Shown here piece after piece: positions 34,436 to 43,307 of a stretch of 64,000 nucleotides of DNA. The position numbers were made by a program, and so were the translations under genes. Location: positions 87,308 through 151,307 of the forward strand of contig JAJEIO010000026.1 in the NCBI GenBank assembly GCA_022827835.1. Direction: 5' to 3'. Each line of letters begins with the position of its first letter. The first letter of the stretch is position 1. The DNA comes from Candidatus Latescibacterota bacterium. GTDB taxonomy: Bacteria; Latescibacterota; UBA2968; UBA8231. The notes under the pieces were generated by a model. That model was not told where the DNA came from, did not search any database, and saw nothing but the letters and a program-made list of their open reading frames with translations.

Positions 34436-36004
34436 TCAGCCCTTGAACTTTAAGTAGCGGCCCGGCCAAGTCGGCCCCAAGTCTTCGACTGCATGTCCGT
34501 TGCGGACGATGGGAACTCCGTTGACGAGGACGTGCTCGACGCCGACCGAGTACTGGTGAGGGTCGGCGTACGTGGCGCAATCCGCAACAGTGGCCGCGTC
34601 AAAAACGACTAAGTCCGCGTAGAAGTCCTCGGCGATTTGTCCCCGTTGCGTCAGCCCAAATCGCGATGCCGGGTGGGCGCTTAACTTGTACACCGCATCT
34701 TCGAGCGAGAAGAGCTTGTGGTCTCGCACGCAAGGCCCCAACAGGCGCGCGGCCGATCCGTATAAACGCGGGTGAACCGCGCCGTCGGGGAAGTAAATCC
34801 CGTCGCTGCCCAGCATGTATTTTTCGTGCGACAGAAAGGGATGCACCAAGGCGTCGTCGCCGTGGTGGAAGACGAGGAGGACTGCCAGGTTTTCCTCGAT
34901 CAGCAGATCGCAGAGCGCGTCGGTCGGGGGTGCGTCGGCCTGCTGGACGTATTCGTCTATAGTGCGACCGATAAAGTGGGCGTTGTCCCGCCCGGGCAGC
35001 CAGGCAATGGTCATACGGTCAAGGGGGTTGGCGTAGCGGTCGAGGACGCGGGCGAAGCGGCGGCGGATCGCGGGATCGTTGAGTTTGGGCAAGACGCCTA
35101 ACGGGCCGTCCTCCCACACCTCATAGGGCAACATGAAGTTGAGCATGGTCGAGCCGGGCAGGTACGGGTACACGTCGAAGCTGAAGTCCACCTCGTTGAC
35201 CGCGACTTGGTCCACGTACGATAGTAATTCGTCGATTTGCTGGGGGGAGGTGCCCTTGAAGTGGGAAATGTGGACCGGGACGCCGGCGCGGCGGCCGATC
35301 TCGACGGCTTCTTGCACGCCGGCGAGGGTGCCTTTTTTGTAGCGCACGTGAGTGGCGTAGAGGCCCTGTTGGGCCGCCATGGCGGTGCAGGCTTCGACGA
35401 GTTCGTCGGTGGTGGCAAAGCATTCGGCGATGTAGTCGAGTCCGGTTGAAATGCCGACCGCACCTTCGGCCATGCCGCGCTCGACTCCGGCGAGAATTTC
35501 TTCCATTTGCACGTCGTCGGGGACGCGGCGGTCCCAGCCGCAGGCCATGGCCCGCAGGTGGGCATAGGGGAGGTGGGTGATGGTGTTTTGCGCGGTGCGG
35601 CCGTCGAGTAGCTGCATGTAATCGGCGAGGCTCTCCCAGCCTGAGTAGTGGCTTTGCATTAGGCCGTTGAGGGCGCGCATGTAGTAGAGCCAATGGGCGC
35701 GAGTGGTGGCGTCAACCGGGGCATAGGAGATGCCGTCGGCCATGAGGACTTCAGTAGTAAAGCCTTGGAGGGTCTTGGGGAGGAAGTTGGGCTTTTGCAA
35801 GAGCCAGCCGTCGGAGTGATTGTGGACATCGACAAAGCCTGGGGCGACGATTTTGCCTTGGGCGTCGATGCTGTGCTGTGATTCAGTGTCGCCGAGGTCG
35901 CCGATGGCCGCGATGCGGTCGGCGCGGAGGCCGATGTCCGCGGTATAGCGGTCGGCGCGGGTGCCGTCGATGATGGTGCCGTTGCGAATGATCAAGTCGA
36001 ACAA
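34436..36004 (-). CDS. D-aminoacylase/N-acyl-D-amino-acid deacylase-like amidohydrolase
   Basis: About 522 residues from a TTG at 36004, chosen because AGGAG lies 7 bases upstream and the protein then begins LFDLIIRNGTIIDG, the family's normal N-terminus. The HxH metal motif is VDVHNHSD, followed by LQGFTTEVLMADGISYAPV. Classic D-aminoacylases have GNCG with a zinc-binding Cys at that place; here it is ADGIS, so the metal site differs. Later: HVRYKKG, VHISHFKG and FSLEDAVYKLSAHPASRFGL. It probably hydrolyses an N-acylated or cyclic amide compound in the cytoplasm. Confidence 0.85.
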   Translation of the reverse strand: MFDLIIRNGTIIDGTRADRYTADIGLRADRIAAIGDLGDTESQHSIDAQGKIVAPGFVDVHNHSDGWLLQKPNFLPKTLQGFTTEVLMADGISYAPVDATTRAHWLYYMRALNGLMQSHYSGWESLADYMQLLDGRTAQNTITHLPYAHLRAMACGWDRRVPDDVQMEEILAGVERGMAEGAVGISTGLDYIAECFATTDELVEACTAMAAQQGLYATHVRYKKGTLAGVQEAVEIGRRAGVPVHISHFKGTSPQQIDELLSYVDQVAVNEVDFSFDVYPYLPGSTMLNFMLPYEVWEDGPLGVLPKLNDPAIRRRFARVLDRYANPLDRMTIAWLPGRDNAHFIGRTIDEYVQQADAPPTDALCDLLIEENLAVLLVFHHGDDALVHPFLSHEKYMLGSDGIYFPDGAVHPRLYGSAARLLGPCVRDHKLFSLEDAVYKLSAHPASRFGLTQRGQIAEDFYADLVVFDAATVADCATYADPHQYSVGVEHVLVNGVPIVRNGHAVEDLGPTWPGRYLKFKG

Positions 36005-36149
36005 GACAGGTCTCCTGTGGGCCGCAGAGTGAAAAAAGGTGCCGGTCAATCTAGGCGGCTGGACGTAGCATCGCAAGCGGTGTCATGCTGGACGCGGGCA
36101 GACCTTTTTTGCATGTTATCGCGCCGACACTTCGCAGAAAGGATGCCGA

Positions 36150-36974
36150 ATGCGCATTATCGACCCTCATGTACATGTATGGATCAATGATCCGGCCTTT
36201 CCCTGGCCAGCGGAAAACCCCAATCCGCCCGCCGAAGACCACACCGCGGAAGAATTACTGGCGCTGATGGACGCCAACGGCGTGGAAAAGACCGTGCTGG
36301 TGCAGGTCATTCACTACCGTTGGGACAACAGCTATGTAGCACACGTCATCAAGAAATATCCCGACCGCTTCATGGCCGTAGGGCGCATCAATCCCGAAGA
36401 CCCGGCCTCGCCCGACCACATGTCCATGTGGACGGAAGAACACGGTCTGCACGGGATGCGGCTCTCGCCGTCGCGGGATGCGGTGGGCGATTGGTTCAAG
36501 GGGCCGGGGATGGATCCGATTTTCGCGCGCGCTCAGGATTTGGGGATCCCGATGTTGATCCTGACCGGAGCGAGCCGGATGCCGGATTTGGCGCGGATAC
36601 TCGACCGCTACCCGGATGTGGATTGCTGCATTGACCACATGGCTGACGCCCATCCCGACAACCCGGAGGAGCGGCAATTGTTGATGGATATGGCTCGCTA
36701 TCCCCGCGTGTACGTCAAAATCAGCCACACGTGGTCGATTTCCCAGCAGGGCTATCCTTGGGCCGATACACACGCGATGGTCGAGGAAGTGTATCAGGCT
36801 TTTGGTCCGCAGCGCATTATGTGGGGCACGGATTGGCCGGTGTGCCTGTCCAAGGCCCGCTACGATCAGGCCCTGACGGTGGTGCGCGACGAGATGAAAT
36901 TCATCGCGCCGGAGGATCTGGAGTGGGTGCTGGGCAAGACGGTGTTGAAGCTGTGGCCGTTTGGGGAGGCGTAA
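36150..36974 (+). CDS. Amidohydrolase family protein (amidohydrolase_2 type)
   Basis: 274 residues forming a TIM-barrel amidohydrolase: IIDPHVHVWINDP (HxH), GMRLSP, CCIDHMAD (barrel His), VYVKISHTW and IMWGTDWPVC (metal Asp). It resembles the lactonase/decarboxylase-like group that includes L-fucono-lactonase and 4-sulfomuconolactonase. CAGAAAGGATG lies before the start. First gene of a plus-strand operon with an oxidoreductase, a PfkB kinase and a DUF4380 protein, so a lactonase step in sugar-acid use is plausible. Confidence 0.85.
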   Translation: MRIIDPHVHVWINDPAFPWPAENPNPPAEDHTAEELLALMDANGVEKTVLVQVIHYRWDNSYVAHVIKKYPDRFMAVGRINPEDPASPDHMSMWTEEHGLHGMRLSPSRDAVGDWFKGPGMDPIFARAQDLGIPMLILTGASRMPDLARILDRYPDVDCCIDHMADAHPDNPEERQLLMDMARYPRVYVKISHTWSISQQGYPWADTHAMVEEVYQAFGPQRIMWGTDWPVCLSKARYDQALTVVRDEMKFIAPEDLEWVLGKTVLKLWPFGEA

Positions 36975-36975
36975 G

Positions 36976-37842
36976 GTGCTAAACATCGGCATCGTCGGGG
37001 CAGAGAACAGCCACACGGCCGCTATTGCCAAGGTACTCAACGTCGAAAAAAGGGTGCGAGGGGTGCGGGTGACTCACGTGTGGGGCGAGACTGACCAATA
37101 CGCGCAAGCTGCCGCTACCGCCGGTCAAATCCCGCACATTGTTCGCACGCCCGAAGAGTTGATCGGCCAAGTCGATGGGGCGGTGGTCGATCACCGACAT
37201 GGCAAGGAACACCTGCCAGCGGCCCGACCACTGCTGGAGGCTAAGATCCCACTCTTTATCGACAAGCCGTTTTGCTACCGCCAAGCCGAGGGGAAGCGCT
37301 TTTTGGCGCGAGCCGAGGAGTTGGGCGTGCCGGTCTGTTCTTTTTCCACGTTGCCCAAACAGGCTTCGTACCGGGCCTTTGCCAAAAAGATGCGCCAGCT
37401 TGGCTCCATTCAGGCCGTGGTTTCCACTGGCTCTTGCGACATCAAGTCAAAGTGGGGCGGCGTCTTTTTTTACGGCATTCACCAAGTGGATATGGTGTTG
37501 CGCCTGCTCGGCACGGATATACGCTGGGCCGAGATCCATCGCGGGGCCGGGGCTAATCACACGGCTACCCTGACTTACCGCGACGGCTGCGTGGCCACCA
37601 TGAATTTGGTGGGGGGCGCTGCGCCCGGTTTCCACCTGAGCGCCATCGGCGAAAAGGGCCGCATGGACGAGCCGATTACATTCGACGAAAGCTCGTATCT
37701 GAGCGGCATCCGCGATTTTTGCACCATGTTCCGCACGGGAAAAACCGACGAGACCGCGCAGACCATGTTGGGGCCGGTGGCGGTGCTGGAGGCGCTGGAG
37801 AAATCTCTGGTGAAAAAGGGCCGAGTGCGAGTGCAGCTATGA
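36976..37842 (+). CDS. Gfo/Idh/MocA family oxidoreductase
   Basis: About 288 residues from a GTG at 36976, one base after the amidohydrolase stop, with GGGGAGG at good spacing. Rossmann start LNIGIVGAENSHTAAIAKVL lacks the usual GxGxxG spacing, and the EKP motif is DKP (LFIDKPFCYR). GIHQVDMVLRLLG matches the second-domain helix. It is shorter than typical (330-400). It should act as an NAD(P)-dependent sugar or polyol oxidoreductase, but the weak glycine motif makes activity uncertain. Confidence 0.8.
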   Translation: MLNIGIVGAENSHTAAIAKVLNVEKRVRGVRVTHVWGETDQYAQAAATAGQIPHIVRTPEELIGQVDGAVVDHRHGKEHLPAARPLLEAKIPLFIDKPFCYRQAEGKRFLARAEELGVPVCSFSTLPKQASYRAFAKKMRQLGSIQAVVSTGSCDIKSKWGGVFFYGIHQVDMVLRLLGTDIRWAEIHRGAGANHTATLTYRDGCVATMNLVGGAAPGFHLSAIGEKGRMDEPITFDESSYLSGIRDFCTMFRTGKTDETAQTMLGPVAVLEALEKSLVKKGRVRVQL

Positions 37843-37882
37843 CCGAGAAAACCATACAAAAATCAAGGAGGAAGACAGTAGT

Positions 37883-39013
37883 ATGACCATCCAACTCAAA
37901 TCAGCAGACCAAACTCACTACGACGCCATCGCTCTAGGCGAGGTCCTCATGCGCATCGATCCCGGCCAAGTGCCCACGGCTCGGGCGCGCACCGGCCGGA
38001 TCTGGCACGGAGGCGGCGAGACCAATGTCGCCGAAGGCTTGAGTTATTGCTTTGGCTTGCGCGCCGCTGTCATTACAGCTCTTGTGGACGACGGAATCGG
38101 CCGCAACATTGAAAACCAATTGCGCGAAGCTGGGCTGGAAACCGGGCATATCATCTGGTTTAACAACAGCGGCAAAGGCCAATTCAGCACTGACGCCAAG
38201 GGGACTTTGCACAACGGAATCAATTTTACTTGGGCCGGCAAGGGTCTCTTGCCTTCGGTGACCGAGTACTATCGCGCCCATACCCCAGTGCGAGAAATCG
38301 GGCCGGGCGATGTGGACTGGGATCATCTCTTCGGCGCGTTGGGGACGCGGTGGTTTAGCACCGGTGGGATTTACACCTTGCTCTCGGAAAAGACGGCCGC
38401 GCTGGCGCTAGAGGCCATGCAGAAAGCCGGTGAGCACGGCGCAGGCCGCTCGTTTGATCTCAACTACCGCTCCAAGGTGGAGCCGGACAAGGAGCGCGCC
38501 CGCCAGATCAATCGCTCTATTGTGCCGCACGTCGAGTTCCTCGTCGGTAATCAGGACGACTTTGACGACGCGCTGGGCTACGAAACCGAAAAGGTGGCCA
38601 AAGACGCCAGCTTTGATCAGTGGTTGGCGATCTACACCAAGATGTTGCACCAAGTCGCCAACGATTATCCGAATCTCAAGTACATCGGCACTCAGTTACG
38701 CGGCGCGCTGACGGCGGATCGCATCAACTGGGGCGCAGTGCTCTTCGATGTCGAGGAGGGCGAGATATATCAAGCGGCCGTGCGCGAAAACATTGAGATC
38801 GCCGATCGCACCGGCGGCGGCGATTCCTTTGCCTCGGGCGTGGTCGCAGCGCTGCTTGATGGCCGGGGAGCCGCCGACGCGGTGCAGTGGGGCGCTGCCC
38901 ACGGCATCTTGGTGCAGGAGTGCATTGGCGACACTACTATGGTCACGCGAGACGATGTCGAAAAAGAAGTCGCCCGCGCCATCAAAGGCGGCGGGGTTTC
39001 GGCGCTCAGATGA
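37883..39013 (+). CDS. PfkB family carbohydrate kinase (KDG kinase-like)
   Basis: 376 residues of ribokinase/PfkB fold. N-terminal substrate region YDAIALGEVLMRIDPG and GRIWHGGGETNVAEGL; C-terminal signature IADRTGGGDSFASGVVAALL with the catalytic Asp in GGGDSF. The layout is closest to 2-keto-3-deoxygluconate or fructose kinases. Placed after an amidohydrolase/lactonase and an oxidoreductase, it may phosphorylate a keto-deoxy sugar acid made by them. AAGGAGGAAG lies upstream. Confidence 0.88.
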   Translation: MTIQLKSADQTHYDAIALGEVLMRIDPGQVPTARARTGRIWHGGGETNVAEGLSYCFGLRAAVITALVDDGIGRNIENQLREAGLETGHIIWFNNSGKGQFSTDAKGTLHNGINFTWAGKGLLPSVTEYYRAHTPVREIGPGDVDWDHLFGALGTRWFSTGGIYTLLSEKTAALALEAMQKAGEHGAGRSFDLNYRSKVEPDKERARQINRSIVPHVEFLVGNQDDFDDALGYETEKVAKDASFDQWLAIYTKMLHQVANDYPNLKYIGTQLRGALTADRINWGAVLFDVEEGEIYQAAVRENIEIADRTGGGDSFASGVVAALLDGRGAADAVQWGAAHGILVQECIGDTTMVTRDDVEKEVARAIKGGGVSALR

Positions 39014-39024
39014 GGAAGCATACA

Positions 39025-40038
39025 ATGAAATTGTTGCAGTGCGTTATGTTGGCGGCGCTGGCCGCGCCCGCTATGGCCCAAGTTACAGTCGAGGAAATCG
39101 AGTACGAAGGCTGGGCAAACTCGATTGAAATTGCCAATCCCGATGTGCGCCTAGTCGTGGTACCGGCCATCGGTCGCCTCATGTACTACGGGTTTGTCGG
39201 GGGCGAAAACATCCTCTGGTCCGATCCCGAGCTCCATGGTCAGGTGCTGCCCGATGGCCAACCCAATGTCGATGAGGAAGGCCAGTACGCGTGGACCAAT
39301 TTCGGCGGCGACAAGGTCTGGCCTAATCAGCAGAGTGAGTTTGTCAAAATCAACGGCCACTCTTGGCCGCCCGACCACGCTTTCGACGGCGCAGTACACG
39401 AGGTGGAGTTGCTGCCCGAGGGGGTGGTGATCGCCAGCCCAGTGAGCGAGTACAATGGAGCGCGTAGCGTGCGCGAGATCCGCTTGGCTGAACGGGGTAC
39501 ACGCGTGGAGATTATCCAGCGGATCGAAAAGCTGGCCGATGCCAAGGTCGAGCCGTTGCGCTACACCATTTGGAACGTCACTCAGATCCAGCCGCCCGAG
39601 CAGACCCTCTATCCACTCAATCCGCACAGCCACTTCGATCTGCGCTACCATCCCTTTGGCTTTGCCGAGGGCGCGGCCATGCGCAACTTCACCATCGAGG
39701 GCGACATTGGCATTTTTGTGCCCGACCCGGAGGAAGCGCAAAAGACTGGGGCCGACTCGGACCGCTGGCTAGCTGGCATTGTCGGCGACGTGGTCATGGC
39801 CGAGTTCTTTCGTCGTGATGGGACCCAGCGCTACCCGGACGGAGGTTTGAGTGCCGAGGTTTATACCTGCCCGGATTACACCGAGTTAGAATTGTTAAGC
39901 CCTTGGGTCTATTTGCAGGTGGGTGAGACCTTGATGCACGAGATCGCTTGGGAATTGCACCGCTTGCCAGCGGATGCGACTACGCCAAAGGCTCGGCGGC
40001 AAGCTGCCGTCGAATGGCTCGCCACGCGAGTGGAGTGA
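39025..40038 (+). CDS. DUF4380 domain protein, secreted
   Basis: About 337 residues. The ATG at 39025 has GAGGAAG seven bases upstream and gives a signal peptide (MKLLQCVMLAALAAPAMAQ); an ATG at 39010 overlapping the kinase stop (ATGA) is possible. The mature part shows the DUF4380 pattern: IEIANPDVRLVVVPAIGRLM, GGENILWSDPEL, WTNFGGDKVWP and NGHSWPPDHAFDGA, a beta-sandwich fold resembling galactose mutarotase. Probably a periplasmic sugar-active protein that prepares or senses the sugar used by this operon. Confidence 0.8.
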   Translation: MKLLQCVMLAALAAPAMAQVTVEEIEYEGWANSIEIANPDVRLVVVPAIGRLMYYGFVGGENILWSDPELHGQVLPDGQPNVDEEGQYAWTNFGGDKVWPNQQSEFVKINGHSWPPDHAFDGAVHEVELLPEGVVIASPVSEYNGARSVREIRLAERGTRVEIIQRIEKLADAKVEPLRYTIWNVTQIQPPEQTLYPLNPHSHFDLRYHPFGFAEGAAMRNFTIEGDIGIFVPDPEEAQKTGADSDRWLAGIVGDVVMAEFFRRDGTQRYPDGGLSAEVYTCPDYTELELLSPWVYLQVGETLMHEIAWELHRLPADATTPKARRQAAVEWLATRVE

Positions 40039-40042
40039 GGAG

Positions 40043-40123
40043 ATGGTCAATGAATTCGGGGGGGAAGGGCTGCGGTTTGAACTAACCCAGCGGATGGTGG
40101 ACATCCGGCACGGGCGGATCTAG
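40043..40123 (+). CDS. Short 26-residue reading frame after the DUF4380 gene
   Basis: ATG at 40043, four bases after the previous stop, encodes MVNEFGGEGLRFELTQRMVD and a short tail before TAG. The GAGGAG stretch lies almost against the ATG, so translation is doubtful. It could be a remnant of a longer gene end. Low confidence. Confidence 0.25.
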   Translation: MVNEFGGEGLRFELTQRMVDIRHGRI

Positions 40124-40125
40124 CG

Positions 40126-40157
40126 AGAAAAGGGGCAGGCCTACGGCGACCTGCCCC
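40126..40157 (-). terminator. Terminator for the NAD-binding dehydrogenase gene
   Basis: GGGGCAGG (40132-40139) pairs with CCTGCCCC (40150-40157), an 8-bp GC stem and 10-base loop. On the minus strand it is followed by TTTTCTC (40126-40131), giving a short U-run. It lies 14 bases beyond the stop of the gene at 40172. Confidence 0.75.
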
Positions 40158-40171
40158 TCGGAAAACAGCTA

Positions 40172-41101
40172 CTACTTGGAGCCTTTGCGGCCGGGAAAGG
40201 TCAGCTCGGCAATGCCCGATTTGTCGAGATCGCCGAGGCCCAGTTTTTTCATTTTGTCGTACTGGCGCTTGGTCGCCTGCGCCAGTGGCAGACTGAGCTT
40301 ATTTTGGCGGGCCAGGGCGAGGGCAATGCCGGAGTCCTTGGCCGCGTGGTCCGCGGAAAAATAGCACTCGTGGTCGCGGATGGTCATGTCCTCGCCGTCG
40401 GTCTCCAAGACTCGCGAGTTGGCTCCGGTCTGGGAGAAGACCTTCATTAGCGTCTTCAGGTCTAGTCCGAGGGCTTGGCCTAGGCCCAAACCCTCGGCTA
40501 AGCCGGCGGTGTTGATGTTCATGACCATGTTGACGAGGGCCTTGACTTGGGCTGCTTGACCGGCCGGGCCGATATAGCGCAGATCGACGCTCAGGGCGTC
40601 GAGGATGGGCCGAACGCGGTTGAAGACACTGCGCTTGCCGCCGCACATCAGATACAGCGTGCCTTGGCGCGCTTGGGTGATGCTAGAGGCCATACAGCCT
40701 TCGAGGGAGGAAGCACCGACTGCAGCAGCGCGGTCTTCGACTTGGACGTGGACCGCGGGCGAGATGGTGGCGCAGTTGATAAAGGTCGTGCCCTTGGCGT
40801 CGGTCAGCAGCGAATCGCCGGAAGTGGAAAAGATCGAGCGCATGGCCGCATCGTCGGTGACCACGGTGATGACCACGTCGGAGAGGGCCGTAACTTCGGC
40901 TAGGGTTTTGGGAGCAGCGCAACTAAGCCCCTTGGCTAGGCTGCGGGCGGCGCGGCGGTTGGCGTCGAATACAGCCGAGATATTGAAGCCTTTGTCGTTG
41001 AGGTTGAGGGCCATGTTGGCTCCCATGCGCCCGACGCCGACAAAGCCGATTTGAAAGTCCTTTTTGCCCTTTTTGCGTTTGGTGGCTTTTCTTTTAGCCA
41101 T
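40172..41101 (-). CDS. 3-hydroxyisobutyrate dehydrogenase-like NAD(P)-binding protein
   Basis: About 309 residues from the ATG at 41101, preceded by AAGGAG; the open frame continues ~150 codons upstream but is non-coding in character. An unusual lysine-rich N-terminus (MAKRKATKRKKGKKD) precedes the Rossmann start FQIGFVGVGRMGANMALNL. GPAGQAAQVKALVNMVMNIN carries the conserved catalytic Lys of beta-hydroxyacid dehydrogenases. The FINCATISP motif is also seen. It oxidises a 3-hydroxyacid, perhaps a tartronate or hydroxyisobutyrate type; the basic tail is atypical. Confidence 0.85.
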   Translation of the reverse strand: MAKRKATKRKKGKKDFQIGFVGVGRMGANMALNLNDKGFNISAVFDANRRAARSLAKGLSCAAPKTLAEVTALSDVVITVVTDDAAMRSIFSTSGDSLLTDAKGTTFINCATISPAVHVQVEDRAAAVGASSLEGCMASSITQARQGTLYLMCGGKRSVFNRVRPILDALSVDLRYIGPAGQAAQVKALVNMVMNINTAGLAEGLGLGQALGLDLKTLMKVFSQTGANSRVLETDGEDMTIRDHECYFSADHAAKDSGIALALARQNKLSLPLAQATKRQYDKMKKLGLGDLDKSGIAELTFPGRKGSK

Positions 41102-41233
41102 CTTGTTCTCCTTGTTGAAGGGGTAAAATGTTCTAACCGCCGACCAAAGCAGTCGGCGCAAAATAAATCGCGGGCCGGATGCGATGGCCCATAACATACT
41201 GAGCGCGTTAGATATATTCAATAGAGGTGCATT

Positions 41234-42025
41234 ATGAAAATAGGAATCACACAGATCATTTTGGGAAACATGTCGCTGGAGGACACGCTGCGATTGTGCG
41301 AGGACGCCGGCTACCAAGCCGTGGAACTGGTCTTTGCCGAGGGCAAGGACTTGAATCCGAGCATGAGCGCCGATGAGATCGCGCAGGTCGGGCGGCAGTG
41401 CGCGGACGCTGGTGTTGAAATCGGCAGCGTCATCGTCTGGTATCAAGAGCGCGGCAACTTGCTCAGCCGCGATGCCGGCGAGCGCGAGCGGTGTCTCAAA
41501 TGTTTGCGGCGCTCGCTTGAGATCGCCGGTGCGCTGTCGGTTGATGGGGTGCTGTTGCATCCGGGGCAGCTAGCGGTTGAGGGCACCTATCAGCAGGCTT
41601 GGGATGGGTTGAGGGACGCGTTGAGCGACACGGCTTCCTTGGCCGAGGAAATGGGCGCGGCCATTGGCTTGGAAAACGTCTGGAACAAGTTCCTGCTCAG
41701 CCCGCGCGAAGCCCGGCTTTTTGTCGATGAAATCGGCAGCGAGTGGGTGGGGATCTACCTCGACACGGCCAACATGATGGCCTACGGCTACCCAGAGCAC
41801 TGGATCCGCGAATTAGGGCCGCGCATCAAGAAGGTCCATTTCAAGGATTTCCGCCGCAGTGAACACAGCTTCGTCAATCTGCTCGAAGGAGATACGGACT
41901 GGTCGGCGGTCATGGCCGAGTTGAGGGCGGTGGGATACGATTCCACGCTGATCCACGAAGTGGGCGGTAGTCGTGAAGAACTCATCGATCTCGGTGCGCG
42001 CATGCGCCAGATCGTCGCTTTGTAA
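41234..42025 (+). CDS. Sugar phosphate isomerase/epimerase (xylose isomerase-like TIM barrel)
   Basis: 263 residues of the AP-endonuclease-2 type barrel. Metal ligands appear in order: Glu in AIGLENVWNK, Asp in IYLDTANMM, His in KVHFKDF and Glu in LIHEVGGS. The opening MKIGITQIILGNMSLEDTL is typical of the family. It is likely to interconvert keto- and aldo- or epimeric sugars. It starts an eight-gene plus-strand run reaching 47069, together with cupins, a DapA-like aldolase and an oxidoreductase. Sugar unknown. Confidence 0.88.
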   Translation: MKIGITQIILGNMSLEDTLRLCEDAGYQAVELVFAEGKDLNPSMSADEIAQVGRQCADAGVEIGSVIVWYQERGNLLSRDAGERERCLKCLRRSLEIAGALSVDGVLLHPGQLAVEGTYQQAWDGLRDALSDTASLAEEMGAAIGLENVWNKFLLSPREARLFVDEIGSEWVGIYLDTANMMAYGYPEHWIRELGPRIKKVHFKDFRRSEHSFVNLLEGDTDWSAVMAELRAVGYDSTLIHEVGGSREELIDLGARMRQIVAL

Positions 42026-42043
42026 ACACAGGAGAAATGAGAC

Positions 42044-42766
42044 ATGGTGTACATCATTAATTGGCGCGACGTCCAACCCAACATAGCCCACCTGAGTGCT
42101 GTGCATTGGGGCGGGTTGCGCGACCGCGATGACGACGACGATCCCGATCCGCGCAATTGCCTGAAGCGCCTACAGGGATTTGCCCGTCACGCATTACAGG
42201 GCCGCAAAAATTCGGATTATCACAAGCACGAAAACCTTGAACAGGTGTACTACATACTCTCGGGTAGCGGCCACGTGCTCTTTGATAAGGAGCGGTTTCC
42301 CGTGCAGGAGGGCGACGCGGTGTACCTGCCGTCGGGTATTCACCACCAGATGTTTAACGACACCAGCGATGATTGGCTCGAACACCACGTGATTAGCCAA
42401 AAGATCGCGGCCAACAGCGGCGAGTTTGCCATCCGCAACTGGCGCGATGTGCCAGCGATGGGCGATGGCGCGGGTGCGGTGCGCTGGCACCAACTCGGTC
42501 CGGTCGGCGAGGAGGGCGTGGGTTTTACGCAGGGGTTTCGCTGTATTGATCGGGAGGCTGTACAGCCGCGTGGCCAGACGGTCGAGCGATGCTGCGAAGA
42601 GCTGGAGCAGGTTTATTACGTGCTGGAAAACAGCGGCGTCTTGGAAGCTGATGGCGAAGAGCAGGAGATTCGAGAAGGGGATATGATCCACCTGCCGCCG
42701 GGCACGCGCTACGCGATCCGCAACCCGCACGCCAAGTGGCTTGCCTATCTCATCATGGCGGCCTGA
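42044..42766 (+). CDS. Double cupin domain protein
   Basis: 240 residues with two cupin barrels. The first (about residues 55-105) has the metal-binding set DYHKHENLEQVYYILSG and GIHHQMFN. The second (about 170-235) repeats ELEQVYYVLENSG and ends in PPGTRYAIRN, but its histidines are gone, so it probably lacks metal. An acidic run (DRDDDDDPDP) sits near the N-terminus. Such proteins are isomerases, oxygenases or sugar-binding proteins; location 18 bases after the isomerase gene suggests a shared pathway. Confidence 0.82.
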   Translation: MVYIINWRDVQPNIAHLSAVHWGGLRDRDDDDDPDPRNCLKRLQGFARHALQGRKNSDYHKHENLEQVYYILSGSGHVLFDKERFPVQEGDAVYLPSGIHHQMFNDTSDDWLEHHVISQKIAANSGEFAIRNWRDVPAMGDGAGAVRWHQLGPVGEEGVGFTQGFRCIDREAVQPRGQTVERCCEELEQVYYVLENSGVLEADGEEQEIREGDMIHLPPGTRYAIRNPHAKWLAYLIMAA

Positions 42767-42769
42767 GCT

Positions 42770-42994
42770 ATGGCACTAGATCAATTACACACCGAACTGC
42801 AAGCGCTGATGACGGCTATTGACAACGGTGAAGGCGAGTCGATTGCTGCGCATCTGCGGCAGCTTGACGAACTTGGCCAAGAGTTGGGCAACGAAGCTCC
42901 GCCGATGTTGCGCCACTACTTGGAGAAGCGCAGCTATACCAAGGCCCTAGACTTTTTGGAAGGGCGCGATGAGGCCGCAGCTCCCAACTGCTAA
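42770..42994 (+). CDS. Small helical protein of unknown function
   Basis: 74 residues, predicted to be mostly alpha-helical (LHTELQALMTAIDNGEGE, LRQLDELGQELG). It begins 3 bases after the cupin stop and overlaps the alkyltransferase-like gene by 26 bases, so the tight spacing supports its being real. No family recognised. Probably translated together with its neighbours; role unknown. Confidence 0.6.
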   Translation: MALDQLHTELQALMTAIDNGEGESIAAHLRQLDELGQELGNEAPPMLRHYLEKRSYTKALDFLEGRDEAAAPNC

Positions 42995-43307
42995 GAGCAC
43001 CATGCGCCGGGCGTTCTACGAGACCATCGCCTGTGTGCCCTACGGCAAGGTGGCTACCTACGGACAGATCGCCACCTTGGCCGGCTATCCGGGGCGGGCG
43101 CGGCAGGTTGGCTTTGCCCTGGCGGGGATGCCCGTGGAATGGGACTTGCCTTGGCACCGCATCATCAACGCCCAAGGCAAGGTCTCGCCGCGCGGTGGCA
43201 GCAACCATCTGCTGCAATACGAGCTTTTGGCCAGCGAGGGCGTCGTTTTTACCGCGCAACGCATCGACCTGAAACGGTTTGGTTGGCGACCTGAGGCGGA
43301 GGATTGA
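42969..43307 (+). CDS. Alkyltransferase-like protein (ATL, MGMT family without catalytic Cys)
   Basis: 112 residues. The O6-alkylguanine-DNA alkyltransferase core is present (YETIACVPYGKVATYGQIATLAGYP), but the active-site PCHR motif is P61-W62-H63-R64, with Trp in place of Cys. This is the mark of ATL proteins, which flag O6-alkylguanine for nucleotide excision repair rather than repairing it. The ATG at 42969 has GGAAGGG before it; an ATG at 43002 is an alternative. It overlaps the small upstream gene by 26 bases and the MATE gene by 4. Confidence 0.9.
   Translation: MRPQLPTAKSTMRRAFYETIACVPYGKVATYGQIATLAGYPGRARQVGFALAGMPVEWDLPWHRIINAQGKVSPRGGSNHLLQYELLASEGVVFTAQRIDLKRFGWRPEAED

Noticed and set aside
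38887..39009. Upstream extension of the DUF4380 frame
   Set aside because: It would lie inside the kinase gene and remove the clear signal peptide start.
41102..41560. N-terminal extension of the 3-hydroxyisobutyrate dehydrogenase-like frame
   Set aside because: It overlaps the divergent isomerase gene; the ATG at 41101 has a good ribosome-binding site and gives the proper Rossmann start.
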